Positions 1 to 12,569 of a stretch of DNA of 64,000 nucleotides are shown piece by piece. A model generated the notes under the pieces. That model saw only the letters and a list, made by a program, of their open reading frames with translations, had not been told where the DNA came from and made no database searches. A program made the position numbers and the translations under genes. The stretch's first letter is position 1; each line of letters begins with the position of its first letter. The stretch is from Lepraria neglecta (lineage: Eukaryota; Ascomycota; Lecanoromycetes; Lecanorales; Stereocaulaceae): NCBI GenBank assembly GCA_033220425.1, contig CM065647.1, positions 372,001-436,000 on the forward strand, written 5' to 3'.

Positions 1-215
1 TACTGCGCATTCATAATGATGAAGGATCCAACAAACACATGCAGCCAAGCAAGGACTCCTCCATCTGGCGGCTCCTCACTGTCTCCTTCGTCCGTAATGA
101 CATGGGGTAGGACTTCGATTGGCACTTCACAATATGGGCCATCGTGGACAAAGCCATCAATACGAAAGTCATCAGTATGAAAGGCTCCAAAATTTGAAGA
201 AGTCACTCCTGACAT
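1..215 (-). CDS. MCT-like MFS transporter, N-terminal part only
   Basis: Only the first 71 codons are inside the window; the gene runs off the left edge. The start ATG reads at 215-213. The protein begins with an acidic hydrophilic tail of about 48 residues, then PPDGG (residues 49-53) followed by VLAWLHVFVGSFIIMNAQ, the start of a first membrane helix. A polar N-tail followed by PDGG..AW is the signature of fungal monocarboxylate-transporter-like major facilitator proteins. Substrate cannot be inferred. No intron is visible in this part. The family call rests on one motif, so it is good but not certain. Confidence 0.7.
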   Translation of the reverse strand, partial: MSGVTSSNFGAFHTDDFRIDGFVHDGPYCEVPIEVLPHVITDEGDSEEPPDGGVLAWLHVFVGSFIIMNAQ

Positions 216-1487
216 GATTCGGGTTTCACACTGGAGTAGCCAAAAGAAACTGTAGTAAAGAAAGCCCTCGTCTCTGGTGGTTGCGCTCAAACGAAGGACA
301 ATCAAAGTAGCCAGTCACGCGTCAAATTTCTCGCACGTAGAATGTGGCAAAAGCATCAACACTCGCCAAACATGTGTTCAAGACGTCGAGTATTAAATCA
401 ATGGTGTTTCGTTTAAGATCATAAACAGCATAAAATTTTTACACTCTGATCGGAGCGCTGTAAAGCTTGAGACAACTGGCAAGAAATTGCCGGCCGCAAG
501 GCTTGCTATATATCCTGACGCCATAGTGAATAAGGCGGCGAACACAGCTTTGGCCTCGATGGCAGGGGTGATTCAATATGATGTGGCGAAGGAGTCTTGA
601 ACCGACACTGCAAACGTGGGGCCAAGGAGTGAATAGTCAGGTGGCAACGAAAAAGTGCAGCGCCTGATGAAACCAACCTGAGTCCAGGCAAAACCTCAAC
701 GAAAGCACATAGCTCCTTCAGGTAGTATGAAAAAGTATGAAATTTAACAGGATGGCCTTGCAAGAGGTGGCACTCATGCTCAAAGTTGCAGATGCAAGAT
801 CCCCACCAAAACCGGCGATTCTGCACCTGCTTTCTCCCAATAAGACCTTGTATATTTTGGACTCTAACATGTGAATGAAAAAATGAGCCTAGCGGCAATT
901 TCCTTCGCTAACATTGCAATGTCATGTGTCTGGTGGTGAGTGCCTGTTTGCTCGACCATACGTCCAGTGAATTGCCTCTTTTTCTCTGCCTGCCGTAAAC
1001 CAAAATCGTGACAAACAAATTCCTGCCTAGGTCAATATGAAATGGCGCAGCACCAAAGAGCTAGACTCAAGATAAACCCTGCAGGTTGCACACTCAAGTC
1101 TATGAGATCGAGATACTTTCGAAGGAAACTGCAAACCCAGGAGGTATAGTCTTAGTTGTGCTAATAATGGAAAATATGCATGACAGTAAATTTGCTTGGA
1201 TTCTTGGAGCTAGAACATACATGTTGAATGGAAGATACGGTGTAACAGACTCCCCGTCTTCCTACCTGCAAGGATTTGTGTAGACTATGGTGCCGATTTA
1301 GCCGACGTAAGGCCGACAAAGAGCGATGCCAAGGCAGAACCGGGCTGTGTTACGACTACCTACAATCCTTCAACTCGATACTTACCCACCCCATTTCCAT
1401 CTCCCTGACCTCATATTTACACCCTCTCAGTCCTCCGAATAATCGGACCGTCCGATGATTAAGCTCCGGCTCTGAAATTTAACCATC
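216..1487. other. Intergenic, divergent promoters
   Basis: Spacer between the left-going transporter and the right-going SH3 gene. It holds open frames of up to 130 codons (506-898, minus) but none has a recognisable domain, convincing composition or splice pattern. I see no RNA gene or repeat. Confidence 0.5.
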
Positions 1488-2328
1488 ATGGAAGAGCAGA
1501 AGGCTGCCATGACCAATAGGTCACTTCGCAATATACGCACCGTTAGTCGATGGATCGTTAGAGGAGATTTGGAGACAGAATAGCTAATATGGTACTAGGA
1601 GCTTGAGTTTCTCACAGATTCCAGCGTCATCACACCTCAACAACTCTCAACATTTCTCTCACAACTTCCCGCCCAGACCAGTCTCCACGCTCCGCTCCAA
1701 ACCCCAAATCCTACACCAGCTCCTACACTACAAATACCTGCATCACCTCCAGTTAACCAGTTTGCCAACACATCGTTCAACGAGAAACAAAACAGCTTCT
1801 ACGCTCCTCAACCTTCACCTGCCCTCCCACCTCCTGCGTATGGATCCTCTCCAGCTCCCGCCTCACTCGCCACAGCCTCCGCCCTCTACGAATACCATCC
1901 ATCCGATGCCGGCGATCTCGCCATCCTCCCTAATGACCGAATCTTTATCACAGAGTTCATGAACGCAGACTGGGCGAAAGGCCGTAACGAACGTACTGGA
2001 ATGGAGGGCATATTCCCTCGAAGCTATGTGGCTATCGTGGATGAGAAGAACGCCATGATGGCTCACCAACCACCGCCTCCACCTATGCAGTCGAACTATG
2101 GTAACATGATGACGGATGTCAGTCAGAGTGGGAGCAGTGCTGCCCCGGCTCGACCTGAGAGCAAGCTTCAAGCGAACGGAAAGAAATTTGGGAAGAAGAT
2201 GGGCAACGCCGGTATGTTGAGCACCTTGTGACTTTCGCAACGTCGATAAGTTTTGACTGACTTGACATATAGCTATTTTCGGTGCTGGTGCTACGATCGG
2301 TTCGAACATTGTTAATGGAATTCTATAA
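1488..2328 (+). CDS. SH3-domain adaptor, Lsb1/Pin3-like
   Basis: Three exons: 1488-1541, 1599-2211, 2273-2328; 240 residues. Exon 1 encodes 18 residues including NRSLRNIRT and joins ELEFL in exon 2, which matches the N-terminal helix of yeast Lsb1/Pin3-type proteins. A proline-rich linker (residues 45-105) precedes one SH3 domain at about 112-165, with the ALYEY motif at 113-117, a conserved W near 142 and the IFPRSYV end. The C-terminus is Gly/Ala-rich (MGNAAIFGAGATIGSNIV), another family trait. A CTAAT branch-point-like site lies just before the first acceptor. Family members bind Las17/WASP and act on cortical actin; that role here is inferred by family. Confidence 0.85.
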
Positions 2329-2835
2329 TGACAGTAATTGAGTAGGGTGCTGTCCTCGCACAGTAGAAGGGGCGTTCGGTAAAGGAATTCTGGACATATA
2401 ACTTGTTCATAGACTTCTCCTCGTCGTAACAATACACTTTCAATACATCGTGGCGTTCCGACGGAATATGCCTCAAAAAGTGACCGAGCAAAAGCATCAG
2501 ATTTGAACTTTGTTGGCGTGGCGGGCCTTAAGGCAACCACCTTCGGCTACTACTGCCAATTCTCTGCGGCTGATAGAGGCTTTCCGCAGCCAAATCATGT
2601 CTTAGCTGCCGGTCTCGGTCTAGCACTAGCAACGGACATAACCGCACCGAAAATAGCGTGAACTCCGAGGTGATGTTCCTCATGATGTAAGAGATGAAAT
2701 AAAATATGCGATTAAAAATCCATCTGCTTCCCTAAATTTCCTCTAAGATCAGTGACATCCAGACTATTGCTTGTCGTTGGGTACATTTTGAAATCCAATA
2801 CCTCTGACCTCATTCTCTCTTGCCTATCTATCACT

Positions 2836-3794
2836 ATGCCTTTCCAGTACAAGAAGGTCCTTATCATTGGAGCTACCAGTGGTATTGGTGAAGCACTTGC
2901 CTCACGTCTCATCAAGGAAGGAAGCTCTGTTATTGTTTCTGGCAGACGAAACGATAAGCTTGAGAAGTTTGTTCACGAGCACGGCAAAGACAAGTCCAGT
3001 GCTGTTCCATTCGACATCACAGACCTAGACAAGATTCCGAACTTTGTTACCAAGTGGGTTAGCGTCCTCGCAAAGTAGTCCAGCTTTCTGACGGGTTTGT
3101 TTAGCATCACAAAGACGCATACTGATCTCGACTGTGTGATGCTTAATTCTGGCATCCAGCGAGGGTTTGACTTTTCCAAACCCGAGACAGTGGACCTCGA
3201 TGTTGTTCAGACCGAATTCAATACCAACTATCTCAGCTATCTTGCTCTGACCAATGCTTTCCTGCCTTTCCTCAAGAGCAAGAAGGAGGAGACAGCCATC
3301 ATCTAGTATGCTTTCAACAACCACTTACTTCCCGCCACTGTTACTGACATGTCTGAAGCACAACCTCCGGACTTGCCTTAGTGCCCATCATTAGATGTGC
3401 CAACTATTGTGCAAGTAAGGCAGCACTCCACCATTATATTCTATGCCTTCGTGAGCAGCTACGAGGCTCGAACGTCAAGATTGTAGAGCTCTATCCTCCT
3501 GCGGTGCAAAGTAAGCCAACCCCTCCATATTGAAAGGCATCATGCGACATGCTAAATCGTTCGGTTATAGCCGAATTGCATGACGAGAAGCACCAACCAG
3601 ATATCAAGAACGGCGGGAGTATGGGCATGCCCCTCGCTGAATTCACCGACGAGGCCTACGAAGGGTTAGCTGCGGGTAAGGAAGAGGTGACGGTTCAACA
3701 AGCGAAGCAATGGTATGATAAGTTTGAACCTCTGAGACAAGAGATCTTTCACAATCTGGCGAACGTGATGAAGAAGACGATGAGTGGGAAGTAG
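2836..3794 (+). CDS. Short-chain dehydrogenase/reductase (DltE-like)
   Basis: Four exons: 2836-3053, 3105-3305, 3359-3510, 3571-3794; 264 residues. The Rossmann NAD(P)-binding motif GATSGIGEA lies near residues 12-20, the nucleotide-site motif LNSGIQ near 90, the catalytic Ser at about 143 (TTSG), and the active-site YCASK at about 156-160. The C-terminal part (EVTVQQAKQWYDKF) resembles fungal DltE-type cytosolic reductases. All junctions close in frame and every key SDR residue is present, so it should be an active oxidoreductase. The substrate is unknown. Start chosen at the ATG six codons before the Rossmann strand; in-frame sequence upstream has no better start. Confidence 0.88.
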
Positions 3795-4162
3795 CCTTTT
3801 CCCAAGAGAGATCCAACGATAGGTCTTTAATCATTACCAATGATCGATGGGTTCAAAGGCGCTATAGCCGCGGTCATTACTAACCAACACATCATCATCG
3901 CGCGGTGACTTGCCAAAACATTTCGTGAAGTGAGTCAGAGTGTTGTGAAACCTCGGGAGCAGAGCGCAGTCCCCACTATCAGCCACTCTATTTCCATTTT
4001 TCTCCTTCGCACCTTCCTTCCTTATTCATCATGACCTTACTTACTACACGTCGTCTTAGTACCATTTCACGGACAATCACTTAATCTTGGCTTTTCCTCT
4101 ATCGGTGCATTTACAAAGTGCCCTCACTGTCTGATTGGTTCTACGAGGATTGAGTGTTGAAG
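3795..4162. other. Intergenic spacer
   Basis: Tandem (head-to-tail) spacer between the SDR and the coiled-coil gene. CT-rich stretches near 3995-4030 could be promoter or 5' leader; nothing else is seen. Confidence 0.5.
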
Positions 4163-6740
4163 ATGCCCGCAGGTACGAGATCTGGGCCAATAGGCTCCAA
4201 TTCCAAGTTTGTCATCTGACATCAAGCAGTCCGACAGTCACCTCGAAGCAAACAGTACCATGTTATCCAAATTCCTCCACGGGAAACCTACCAGAATCTC
4301 CTGGCAAAGTTCCAGCCTTCCCAAGGCCATTCGGGCAAAATAACACCGAAGCTACCCCGAGCTGCACTCCAGCGGCTCGAACAACCTACCAACCCAACTA
4401 TGGATGACCCTGCTGGCCAGGCTCAGCATATGGTTGCTGAAGAAACCATCGCCTCGGCGATCAGGTCTCATCTAAAGAAAATGAAGGTGCCTCAAAACGT
4501 CCGAGCAGAGGTATGATTTGATCCCCAGCCTTATGAAGCAAGCGTTTTGTGCTGACAGTGTCATTTCCTCAGACATCTTCGGTAAAGGCTGAGCAGAGCA
4601 CTGCCAGCACGCCCATGTCTAGATCAGAATCCGTCTCGACCCAAGCCAGCTCTTCGGCATCGACTAGACCTCAGCGTCTTAGAACGAGGACTCCAAAGGC
4701 TGCTATGGCCGACTCGACTACTAACACGCTTCTTGCTACCAAGCCTGGAGCTAAAAAGCGGTCATCTTCAGAGATCAGTGATGCCAGAACAGTATTGTCG
4801 TCATCATCGACCAAATTGGCCAAGTTGACCAAACAAAGCAACAAGAAGCGAAATTTGTCGTCAGAACGAACAATCATGTCCAGCGTCGCCACCACAAGTC
4901 CCTTTGAAACACTTCAGGGAAGTGTCTCCACCTCCTCTAACCCGAGCTTTCGACATTCCCCAGAATTTCCCGAGAACGCTGCCCAAACTGCAGCACAATC
5001 GTCAACGAACCCCTCAACACCATCCAAGGCGGCCGAGAAGCCCAAATCGGGTTCCCGAATCAAGTCATACGATGCAGCCCTGGAAAAGGCAATAGAACGA
5101 GCTGACGCGGCTGAGAGACGAGCTACTGAGGCTGAACGCCGGCCGCATGAACTAGAACAGGACAAATTTGCCGCTAACTACGAAAACTTCGAGGGGCCGC
5201 CAACACGCAAATTCCACACAACTTTCGAAAAGAAAGACCAGCAGATACGAGACTTGCAGACCCGCTTGGAGAAGCACGAAGTGACCATAGCCAAGAAGAA
5301 GGGCGAGGTCTATGCTCATATTGCTTACAAGGAAGAGCTCAAGGCTTCTCTTGTCGAGAAAGATAAAGACATCAAAGTTCTAAAGGCTCGACAAGATGCT
5401 TTGACTACGGCTCTTATTGGAAGAGACGCAGAGATCGCCGAGAAAGACAAGATCATCGTAGAGCTGCAAAAGCAACTCGGTGCTCGACCTACAGCCGTAG
5501 CGGACGAGGACGAAGAGTTCAAGACATTGAAAGCCACAAACGAAGGATGCAGCGATGCAATGACGACAAAAGATGCAGAGATCCAGTCCTTGAAAGCCAT
5601 GCACGATGGATGCGACGAGGCCATGGAGAGCTTGAGTGCAGAGATCAAGTCTCTGGGAGCTCAAGCGAGGAATGACAAGAGCTCTCTAGCACAGAAGGTA
5701 GTTCTTTGCATAGCCATCCCTGCCTAATTGGTACTCCCGTTGAAATCACAATAAACTCTCACGCGCTTGGCAGAATTCCAATCCCGTGAATGTCCCAAGC
5801 ACATGACTACTCACCATGCAACCATTGTCCCATAGTGAAATGCTGACCGTAAATTGCTTGATAGGATGAATTGCTGCGCATCCGTATCGAGAAGCACGAA
5901 CGAGAGCGGAAACAATGGATAGAAACCTGCCAAATACATGTCCTCATTCTCACCACTTCTCAAAGAGTAGGCGAAGACCTTGATGCAGAAGTGAAGAAGC
6001 TACGACGAACCCTTGAAGGCAAGGATACAGAGCTCGCAGAGGCCATGAAAAGGTCCGAAAATCAAGCAGGCAATTTCCGAAACGAACTGCAAGGATCGCA
6101 GGAAGAAGCTATGGAGCCAAAACCAGTGGAGAACATTGCCGATTTGCAGAATGACCATCGTAAGAAGGTTGCTATGGCGCTAGTCAAGATTTTTAGCGAT
6201 CAGGCAAAGCAGGCCGAGACCCAGGGAGCTTTGAGCCTGTTATCCGGCCAAACGACGCATGCAATTGGTCTTAGCCTAGGCCTCCGCGTGGAGTACTCTT
6301 TGTATCACAACTCCCGGGGTCAGTCTGAGAAGCCCATTGAGCAGTACTTCGACAGCTTCCGAGCTATTCAGCATAACGTGAAGGCAAATCCCGAACTACG
6401 CGATCGATTGCTCGACGGATCACTGTCGCCCAACAGCCTTTCAAAGATGTCAAAGGCCAGCATGGAGAGCAAGGCCGCAGTGATGAAGGAAGTGGAGAAG
6501 CAGCATGTGCTCATCCAAGAGTTCCATAGAGTAAAAGGTATGATCGCAGGGCATACAAAGCTTATACAAGACTCTCGAAGACTCAAAGATATACTCCTCG
6601 CATACCACGCCATACAAGCAGAACACGCCCGTTACAAGAACCATGCTGAGTACCAGCTAGCGCACTACAGCAATGTGAGCAAGAGACATCAGGCCAAGCT
6701 TCGCGAGCAGATGGAGGAGAGATGTCGGGTTGAGAGTTAG
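4163..6740 (+). CDS. Coiled-coil protein of unknown function
   Basis: Four exons: 4163-4172 (only 10 bases, encoding MPA plus one base), 4230-4510, 4573-5697, 5865-6740; 763 residues. I do not recognise the family. Residues 1-100 are basic and polar, followed by a Ser/Thr/Ala-rich low-complexity region with two RxRTPK-like basic patches, then long charged heptad-like stretches (about 230-400 and 480-560). An internal repeat is visible: KATNEGCSDAMTTKDAEIQ and KAMHDGCDEAMESLSAEIK. The last 200 residues are helical and less repetitive. The 10-base first exon is supported by the frame: the downstream exon stays open upstream to an acceptor at 4229 and then hits a stop. The 167-base third intron could hide a further small exon. 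Confidence 0.72.
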
Positions 6741-6998
6741 GAGGGGAGGTACGGAGAGGAGGAGGCGGCTAGGTCTCATAGCCACCCGGCTGCGCAGGCG
6801 TTGATTATGGGTCAATGAGCCCAATTGCTCGAGCAAGCAACCATCATTTCCAATACATACGTCAGCAGAGAGATCAGAGATGCATGCAAATACATAGGAT
6901 AAGCTCCGTCTGAGCGGCTTGAGATGGTGGACGTCATTGGGTATCTCAGATGCTTCTTATAGTTTGCAAATATCAATCACATCTTCTACCTCGCTCCT

Positions 6999-8261
6999 CT
7001 ATGCCAGTCCCTTGAGTACTGCTGCTTCTGCATTCAATATCGATGATCCAGCAGCGCCAATGATAGCTAGATGATGTTGTCAGTCGAAAGCCTTCCTAGA
7101 GTGCTGGGAAGAGACTCACTATTATGGCTCAAAGCAGCAAACTGCAAATCAAAAACCCCACTCGGATCCTCCCTCACCCTCCCCACACTGACAGAATACC
7201 CCCGATCCGCATCCCTGTCCAGTCTAGGCTGCGGCCGATCCGGCTGCTCCATCACAGTAATAGCTCTCTCAGGCGCAGACGGGCACCCAAGCTTCTGCGC
7301 TTCCGAAACATAATTCCTCAACGCCTGCTTGACCTGCTCCGCACTCGGGGGCGGCCTCTTCGCAAATCGCAACGACACGAATGCCATGTGTCCATCTGTG
7401 ACATCCACTCTCGTACACGTAGCTGATACCCGCAAGTCTGTACGTTCTATGAAAGCCATATTCTCTTTATTGACGCCCCCAAGAATTTTCCGCGCTTCCG
7501 GCTCCATCTTGTCTTCTTCGCCACTTATATACGGCACCACGTTATCTTTTATATCCATCGCGCTGACGCCGGGGTATCCCGCCCCCGAAAGAGCTTGAGA
7601 CGTGACCACGCTGACCTGGTCTATAGGGCCGAAAGCTGCTTCGATAGCAGCGAAGGGGATGACGAGGCCGATGACGGCGCAGTTGGAGTTGCAGACTAGG
7701 AAGCCCTTGTCAAGATTATAGTGTTTCTGCTGATGCGGTATAACGTCGAAATGCGGTAGATTGACAGTAGGAACGACAAGAGGGACGAAGGGATCTTGAC
7801 GGTAGTTCTTTGCATTGGAGAAGACGCGGAGGTTGGCTTTAAGGAAAGCCATTTCTATCTCGGTAGCGACGCTGGAGTCGAGGCCGGAGAAGATGAAATC
7901 ACAGTCTTTGAATTCTTCTGGCTCGCAGGGTTTGATCTCCAAGTCCCCTAGCGCTTTGGACATGGGCATTGTTTGTTTCCATTGGACGACTTCGGAGTAT
8001 TTCTTGCCTGTTGAGCGGGATGAGGCGCCGATTGCGTGGAGGGTGAAGTGGGGGTGGGGGGCGAGTAGTAATATGAATCTTTGACCGACCTGTCTGCCAG
8101 TTAGCATGTTGGATACTCTGGTAATGGGTGGGGGAGAGTTCTTACGGATCCAGTGCAGCCAAGGACTCCTGGGGTTTTGTAAGCATTGCAGCTAAGTATA
8201 TTTTTGGGGGGAGCTTACCACACTTCTTCTTGGGAAACCCTGGGACTTTTGCTATTTCCAT
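6999..8261 (-). CDS. HOM2: Aspartate-semialdehyde dehydrogenase
   Basis: Four exons on the minus strand: 8261-8219, 8168-8146, 8089-7120, 7066-6999; 367 residues, the usual length. It reduces aspartyl-4-phosphate to aspartate-semialdehyde with NADPH, the branch-point step to Thr, Met and Ile in the cytosol. The NADP loop GCTGSVGQRF is split over exons 1 to 3 (residues 18-27), the catalytic Cys is in CNSNCAVIG (about residue 159), and the substrate/His region TRVDVTDGH lies further on. The C-terminus [17 protein letters not shown] is restored only by splicing the last 68-base exon. All junctions close in frame. A TGAGTC hexamer about 50 bases upstream resembles a Gcn4/CpcA half-site, which would fit amino-acid control. 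Confidence 0.95.
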
Positions 8262-9554
8262 ATTGTAGTTGGCGTTTCTCCACTGCTTGATTCAAGAAAG
8301 TTGAGCAGTGAGTCTTCTAATAAAAAAAGATTATGGCATTTGGCCAGCCTTATCTTATCGATAAGCAAACACCGTGGAGGAATTCCCGCGGGAAATCAAG
8401 CCAATGAGAGCTCTGGTGATGTGCAATAAGTGCTGTAGCGATTCAATTGACCTGTTGAGGCAGTCTCGGAGGCGCAAGCTTGCAGGTTTGTATATCGTTA
8501 CGGCCCTGAAATTGGAGATGACATCTACAATTCTGGGCCATCACCAGTATCACAGTCAGCTATTTGGAAGTGATTGCCAGCTAAGACTAAAGGTTTGGCA
8601 ATATATATACATGAGCAATCGCAGAGGACATGGTACTACCACAATCTATAGCTTTGATCGCTAGTCGAAGACAGTGGAAATAATGCTTGTAGCAGTAAAA
8701 GAAAGTTGGATGCAGTCATGGAGATAGCGCGGTGAAACAAATATTTCTTCGATCACATTATGGAAATGCTGCAATGTATTTCGTGGCAGTTGTGGTAATT
8801 GCCGTGATCTCTCTTCTCATCCGGATGATGTTCACTCATGCTCCTGATCACTTGTAATAGTTTCACACTTCCACAAGACGAGACAATCAGATGAATGGCA
8901 AGCATCAGCATTGAAGAAGGAAGGTATTCTCGACATGGAAACAGCTGAGCATGGGATAAGATGTTCTCAGATGGCTGTAGATCTTTGACTGTAGTACACC
9001 TTTTTCACAAAGCCTAGCGATTGGTATGGCTTGTCACATATGAGACATGGACTTTAGCACTCGCTGGTCAGACAGTCAAATACAAAAGCACGTCATCAAT
9101 GTAGAATGAAGATGGGATACTCTGAAATTTGGCGGGAGTGTGAAGCAATTGGGCGCCTAGCGCTGAATGTTCAAATTCACGGTAAACAAACCCATCCAAA
9201 ATTTTCCTCCTTCCTTCACCACACACATCTACATTCCACCTCAACCACAACAGCCCGCGTTGCAGACACACAACGCTGGCATCAATTCCAAAGAGATAGA
9301 AAACATCTCCATGTAAGTCCATGTCATCCACCATCTTCTGCACTCGATGCAAACGTCTTCCGACCTCACTTCACTTGCCTCACTTGCCACGTCAATTTTT
9401 CTTGCTGACCATCAATTGTAGTCAACTACATCAAAGCAGTAACCAAGAGCGAGAAGTGAGCGGTCCCTCCGCGTGACAGCGTCCTCGGCACAAACCATTG
9501 CATCATCAGATGATTGAAGTCGCTGACCCCAGCTTCAGAAGAAACGCGTCCAAA
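8262..9554. other. Intergenic, divergent promoters
   Basis: About 1.3 kb between HOM2 (leftward) and the zinc-knuckle gene (rightward). The frames seen (for example 8374-8664) have no recognisable content. The CT-rich run 9200-9450 immediately upstream of the zinc-knuckle start is probably its 5' leader. No repeat or RNA gene noted. Confidence 0.5.
8309..8315 (+). promoter_or_regulatory. Possible Gcn4/CpcA-like half-site
   Basis: TGAGTCT, six of seven bases of the TGASTCA consensus, lies about 50 bases upstream of the HOM2 start codon. Amino-acid biosynthesis genes in fungi are commonly under Gcn4/CpcA control. A six-base match occurs often by chance, so this is weak. Confidence 0.2.
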
Positions 9555-11623
9555 ATGTCTTGGAACGACACTGGTGAGTAAAGGACCTCCTTCCCTTCTC
9601 CGACACACTTCATCCTCAAGAAAGGTACTTGCCTCACTCACCACTGCATCCACTACACCCATCAACTTTAGGCAAGTCTGCTAACTCTGGTCTCCCACCT
9701 TAGCCCGCGGTGACTGGAATGGTGGCGGAGAGACTACCGATAATTGGAACGATGGCGGAGACACCAATGCTACTGCTAACGGAGACGCTGGTGGTGACTT
9801 CGGTGGTGGTGCCGCCGCAGGAGAGATCGGTGGTGACTTCACATGTCGCAAGTAAGTTCCCTACCTGATCAACACTACCTCCACCTATTTTAACGTGTGT
9901 GGTAGATGCGGAGAGGCTGGCCACAAGGCCCGCGAATGCCCCACAGATCCCGAGGGTCCTGGCAAGTGCTTCAACTGTGGCGAAGATGGGTACGCATTAG
10001 CTCTCACGACTACATTGATGCTTGCTGACGCGATGGCAGACACAACAAGGCGGACTGCCCCAACCCTCGTGTCTTCACCGGAACCTGTCGTATCTGTGAC
10101 AAGCAGGGCCATCCTGCGGCTGAATGCCCGGACAAGCCTCCCGTGAAGTGCTTCAACTGCAAGGAAGAAGGTTAGCTGTCTTCCCAACTGCATCAGACAT
10201 AGACCTTCCAATTGAAACAGGAATTAGGCCATCAAGCTTCGGAGTGTAAGGAGAGGCGTGTCTTTGACAAGTCGGGCATTGCAGACATGAGCCCCGATGA
10301 TGCATGGACCGCCCTTCAGAAGGCCGATCAGGACTGTGATCTTGATGACTTCCGTGTTGTATGTGAAACCTAGCCCAACTGTCTATTGGCATTTAAAGCT
10401 GACGTCCCCATATAGGCTTTGAAGGTCTACAGCAAGGCCGTTCCCGATGTCACCTATGACGATCTTGAGCGTGCGTTCCGCTTGAACAACTTCAACGTCT
10501 ACCTTATTGCAACCGTACGTCAAGAAGCCCGTTGACCCTGGTGATGTATTGGCTTATCGCCGGCTGCACAGGAAAAAGAGCTTCCCAAGACTCACACCTA
10601 CGTCAGTTTGCAAGGGGAGTTGGACAAGACTTACCAAGTTGGCTTCTACTTCAGCGACAAGCCGAAGCGTGAGACACAAAAGTCCAGCTGGCCTGAGAAC
10701 GCCGAGGAGAATCTTGAGCGTCTCAAGAACGCTGGTATGCCCATGGACCGTGGCATTCCGAAATGCACTCGCTGCGACGGTACGTTCCCTAGAGTATGCT
10801 GCATTCCATTAGGCTCTAACACTTTTTCGCCACCAGAGCTTGGGCATACTACCCGTGGTTGCACCGAAGAGGCTGTTGAGAACTCGGACAAAGTCGAAGT
10901 CAATTGCGTCAATTGCGAAGAGATTGGCCATCGTGCTCGTGATTGTACAGTCCCGAGGAAAGATAAGTTCGCGTGCCGCAACTGCAAGTAAGTAATTAAG
11001 CCACAAATTATGGGCTACTTCCTCTAACATTGTGTAGGCAATCTGGGCATACTTCCGCCGAATGCACCGAGCCACGTTCTGCTGAGGGTGTAGAATGTCG
11101 CAAGTGTAACGAGAGTATGTTCCCCTTCATCTTTCTTAGACGACTATCATCCTAAAATTCTCCAGTGGGTCACTTTTCGAAGGATTGCCCGACTGGAGGG
11201 GGAAATGCCTGTCGCAACTGTGGTGAGGAAGGACACATGAGCAAAGAGTGTGACAAACCCCGCAACCCAGCAACGGTCACCTGTCGTAATTGCGAGGAGA
11301 TGGGTCATTTCAGCAAGGAATGCCCAAAGCCGAGAGACTATAGCAAAGTCAAGTGCCAGAACTGCGGCGAGAGTATGTGGCCCAAGCTGTTATTCTGCGC
11401 CTTCAACGTCTCTCAGGCTAACATTATGACAGTGGGGCACACCAAAGTGAGATGCAAGGACCCTGCCGCTGAGGGCGATGGTGGGTTCGACGCTCCTGCT
11501 GGGGGCGACTCATTCGATGCTCCTGTAGCGGAAGGTGGGGACAATTGGGAGAGTGGTGGTGGCTCCGGAGGTGAAGCTTGGGGAGCCGCACCGGCTGCAA
11601 CTGCCGCAGGCAGGGGATGGTAG
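9555..11623 (+). CDS. Protein with eleven CCHC zinc knuckles
   Basis: Eleven exons: 9555-9573, 9704-9851, 9906-9989, 10040-10170, 10228-10358, 10416-10514, 10572-10779, 10837-10987, 11038-11114, 11166-11372, 11433-11623; 481 residues, all joins in frame. The N-terminus is Gly/Asp-rich, followed by four CX2CX4HX4C knuckles, a 130-residue segment without knuckles (SPDDAWTALQKADQDCDLDDF...), then seven more knuckles and a Gly/Ala-rich tail ending GRGW. The knuckles are of the Gis2/Byr3/CNBP type, which bind single-stranded nucleic acid. Such proteins act in mRNA binding and translation; the middle segment is not in the small Gis2-type members, so this is a longer fungal form. Seven of the ten introns fall inside or at the edge of a knuckle. 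Confidence 0.9.
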
Positions 11624-12569
11624 GCTTGCCCGCTTCAGTTCGATGACAAAATTGCAGGTGCTCAGAGATGAACCGATGAGTGAGGTGGATGATCGAAAAT
11701 ATGCTTAGCCGAGATACAGAATTCGATTAGCAAAATCTGTACAATAGAAAACAGCGAGTCCCAACGGATGTTCTACACGGGCCATTGAGCCCTCAACGTG
11801 ATATTGGAAGGGATCTTCTCCCGTCCTTGACACACCAGAGACCCTTTGCTCCGGCGTTCTATATCAGAGCCGGCTTCCCACCATAGTATAGGCTAGAGGC
11901 CCGTAACGTCGTCTTGGGTGTTAAGACCTGGACCAGTGCTTGGGTAGCCAGAGACGTTCAATTCTGTTGGCTCCATATCATTCTATTCGCGCGAGTGTTG
12001 TTATCCTCTCCCTGCAAAAGTTGCCCGAGGTAAGCACGACTCACGCAAACACTGGCCAGTCAGCTTCATGAGTCGGTGCGCCGCACTGGCGTTCCCCACT
12101 TTCTCCGCATCTTCATATCCCGCGCCTCCAATCTGACCTCAAGATGCAGAAATGTCTCTGTTTGCCGTGTTCTCATATCAGTTCTAGGGATGAAAAGATG
12201 CGTGGACGAACAAAGTCCAATGGCCACATTGGTGGCATAGTCTTCATGTCAAGCCCTGAACGGTCTCACTTCTGGTTCTGCCTCAAGTACACTCTTTAGA
12301 GTTCTTGCGCACAAGATAGCTATGCAGATCTCCTGCAAACGCCTTCTAGTCAAGACGACTAGAAGCCGTTTGGCCGCCATGTTGACTTCTGATTGGAACG
12401 TTGCAGCCCAATTACGTAGGGGTGCTTTTACTATTCTGCATGTCGTGTCTTGAGCTATTTTATCCATTTATAAGATCACGTAGATATGCTATCTCGTTCG
12501 CATTGGTCTATTGTTGTTTCATTCATTTCACTATAGGCCGCAATTGCACAGACTGGGCGGATTGGCAAG
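11624..12569. other. Intergenic spacer
   Basis: About 0.95 kb between two right-going genes. No coding signal, RNA gene or repeat recognised. Confidence 0.5.

Noticed and set aside
506-898. 130-codon minus-strand frame near the left edge
   Set aside because: Composition (many Cys, His, Pro, no pattern) is typical of chance frames.
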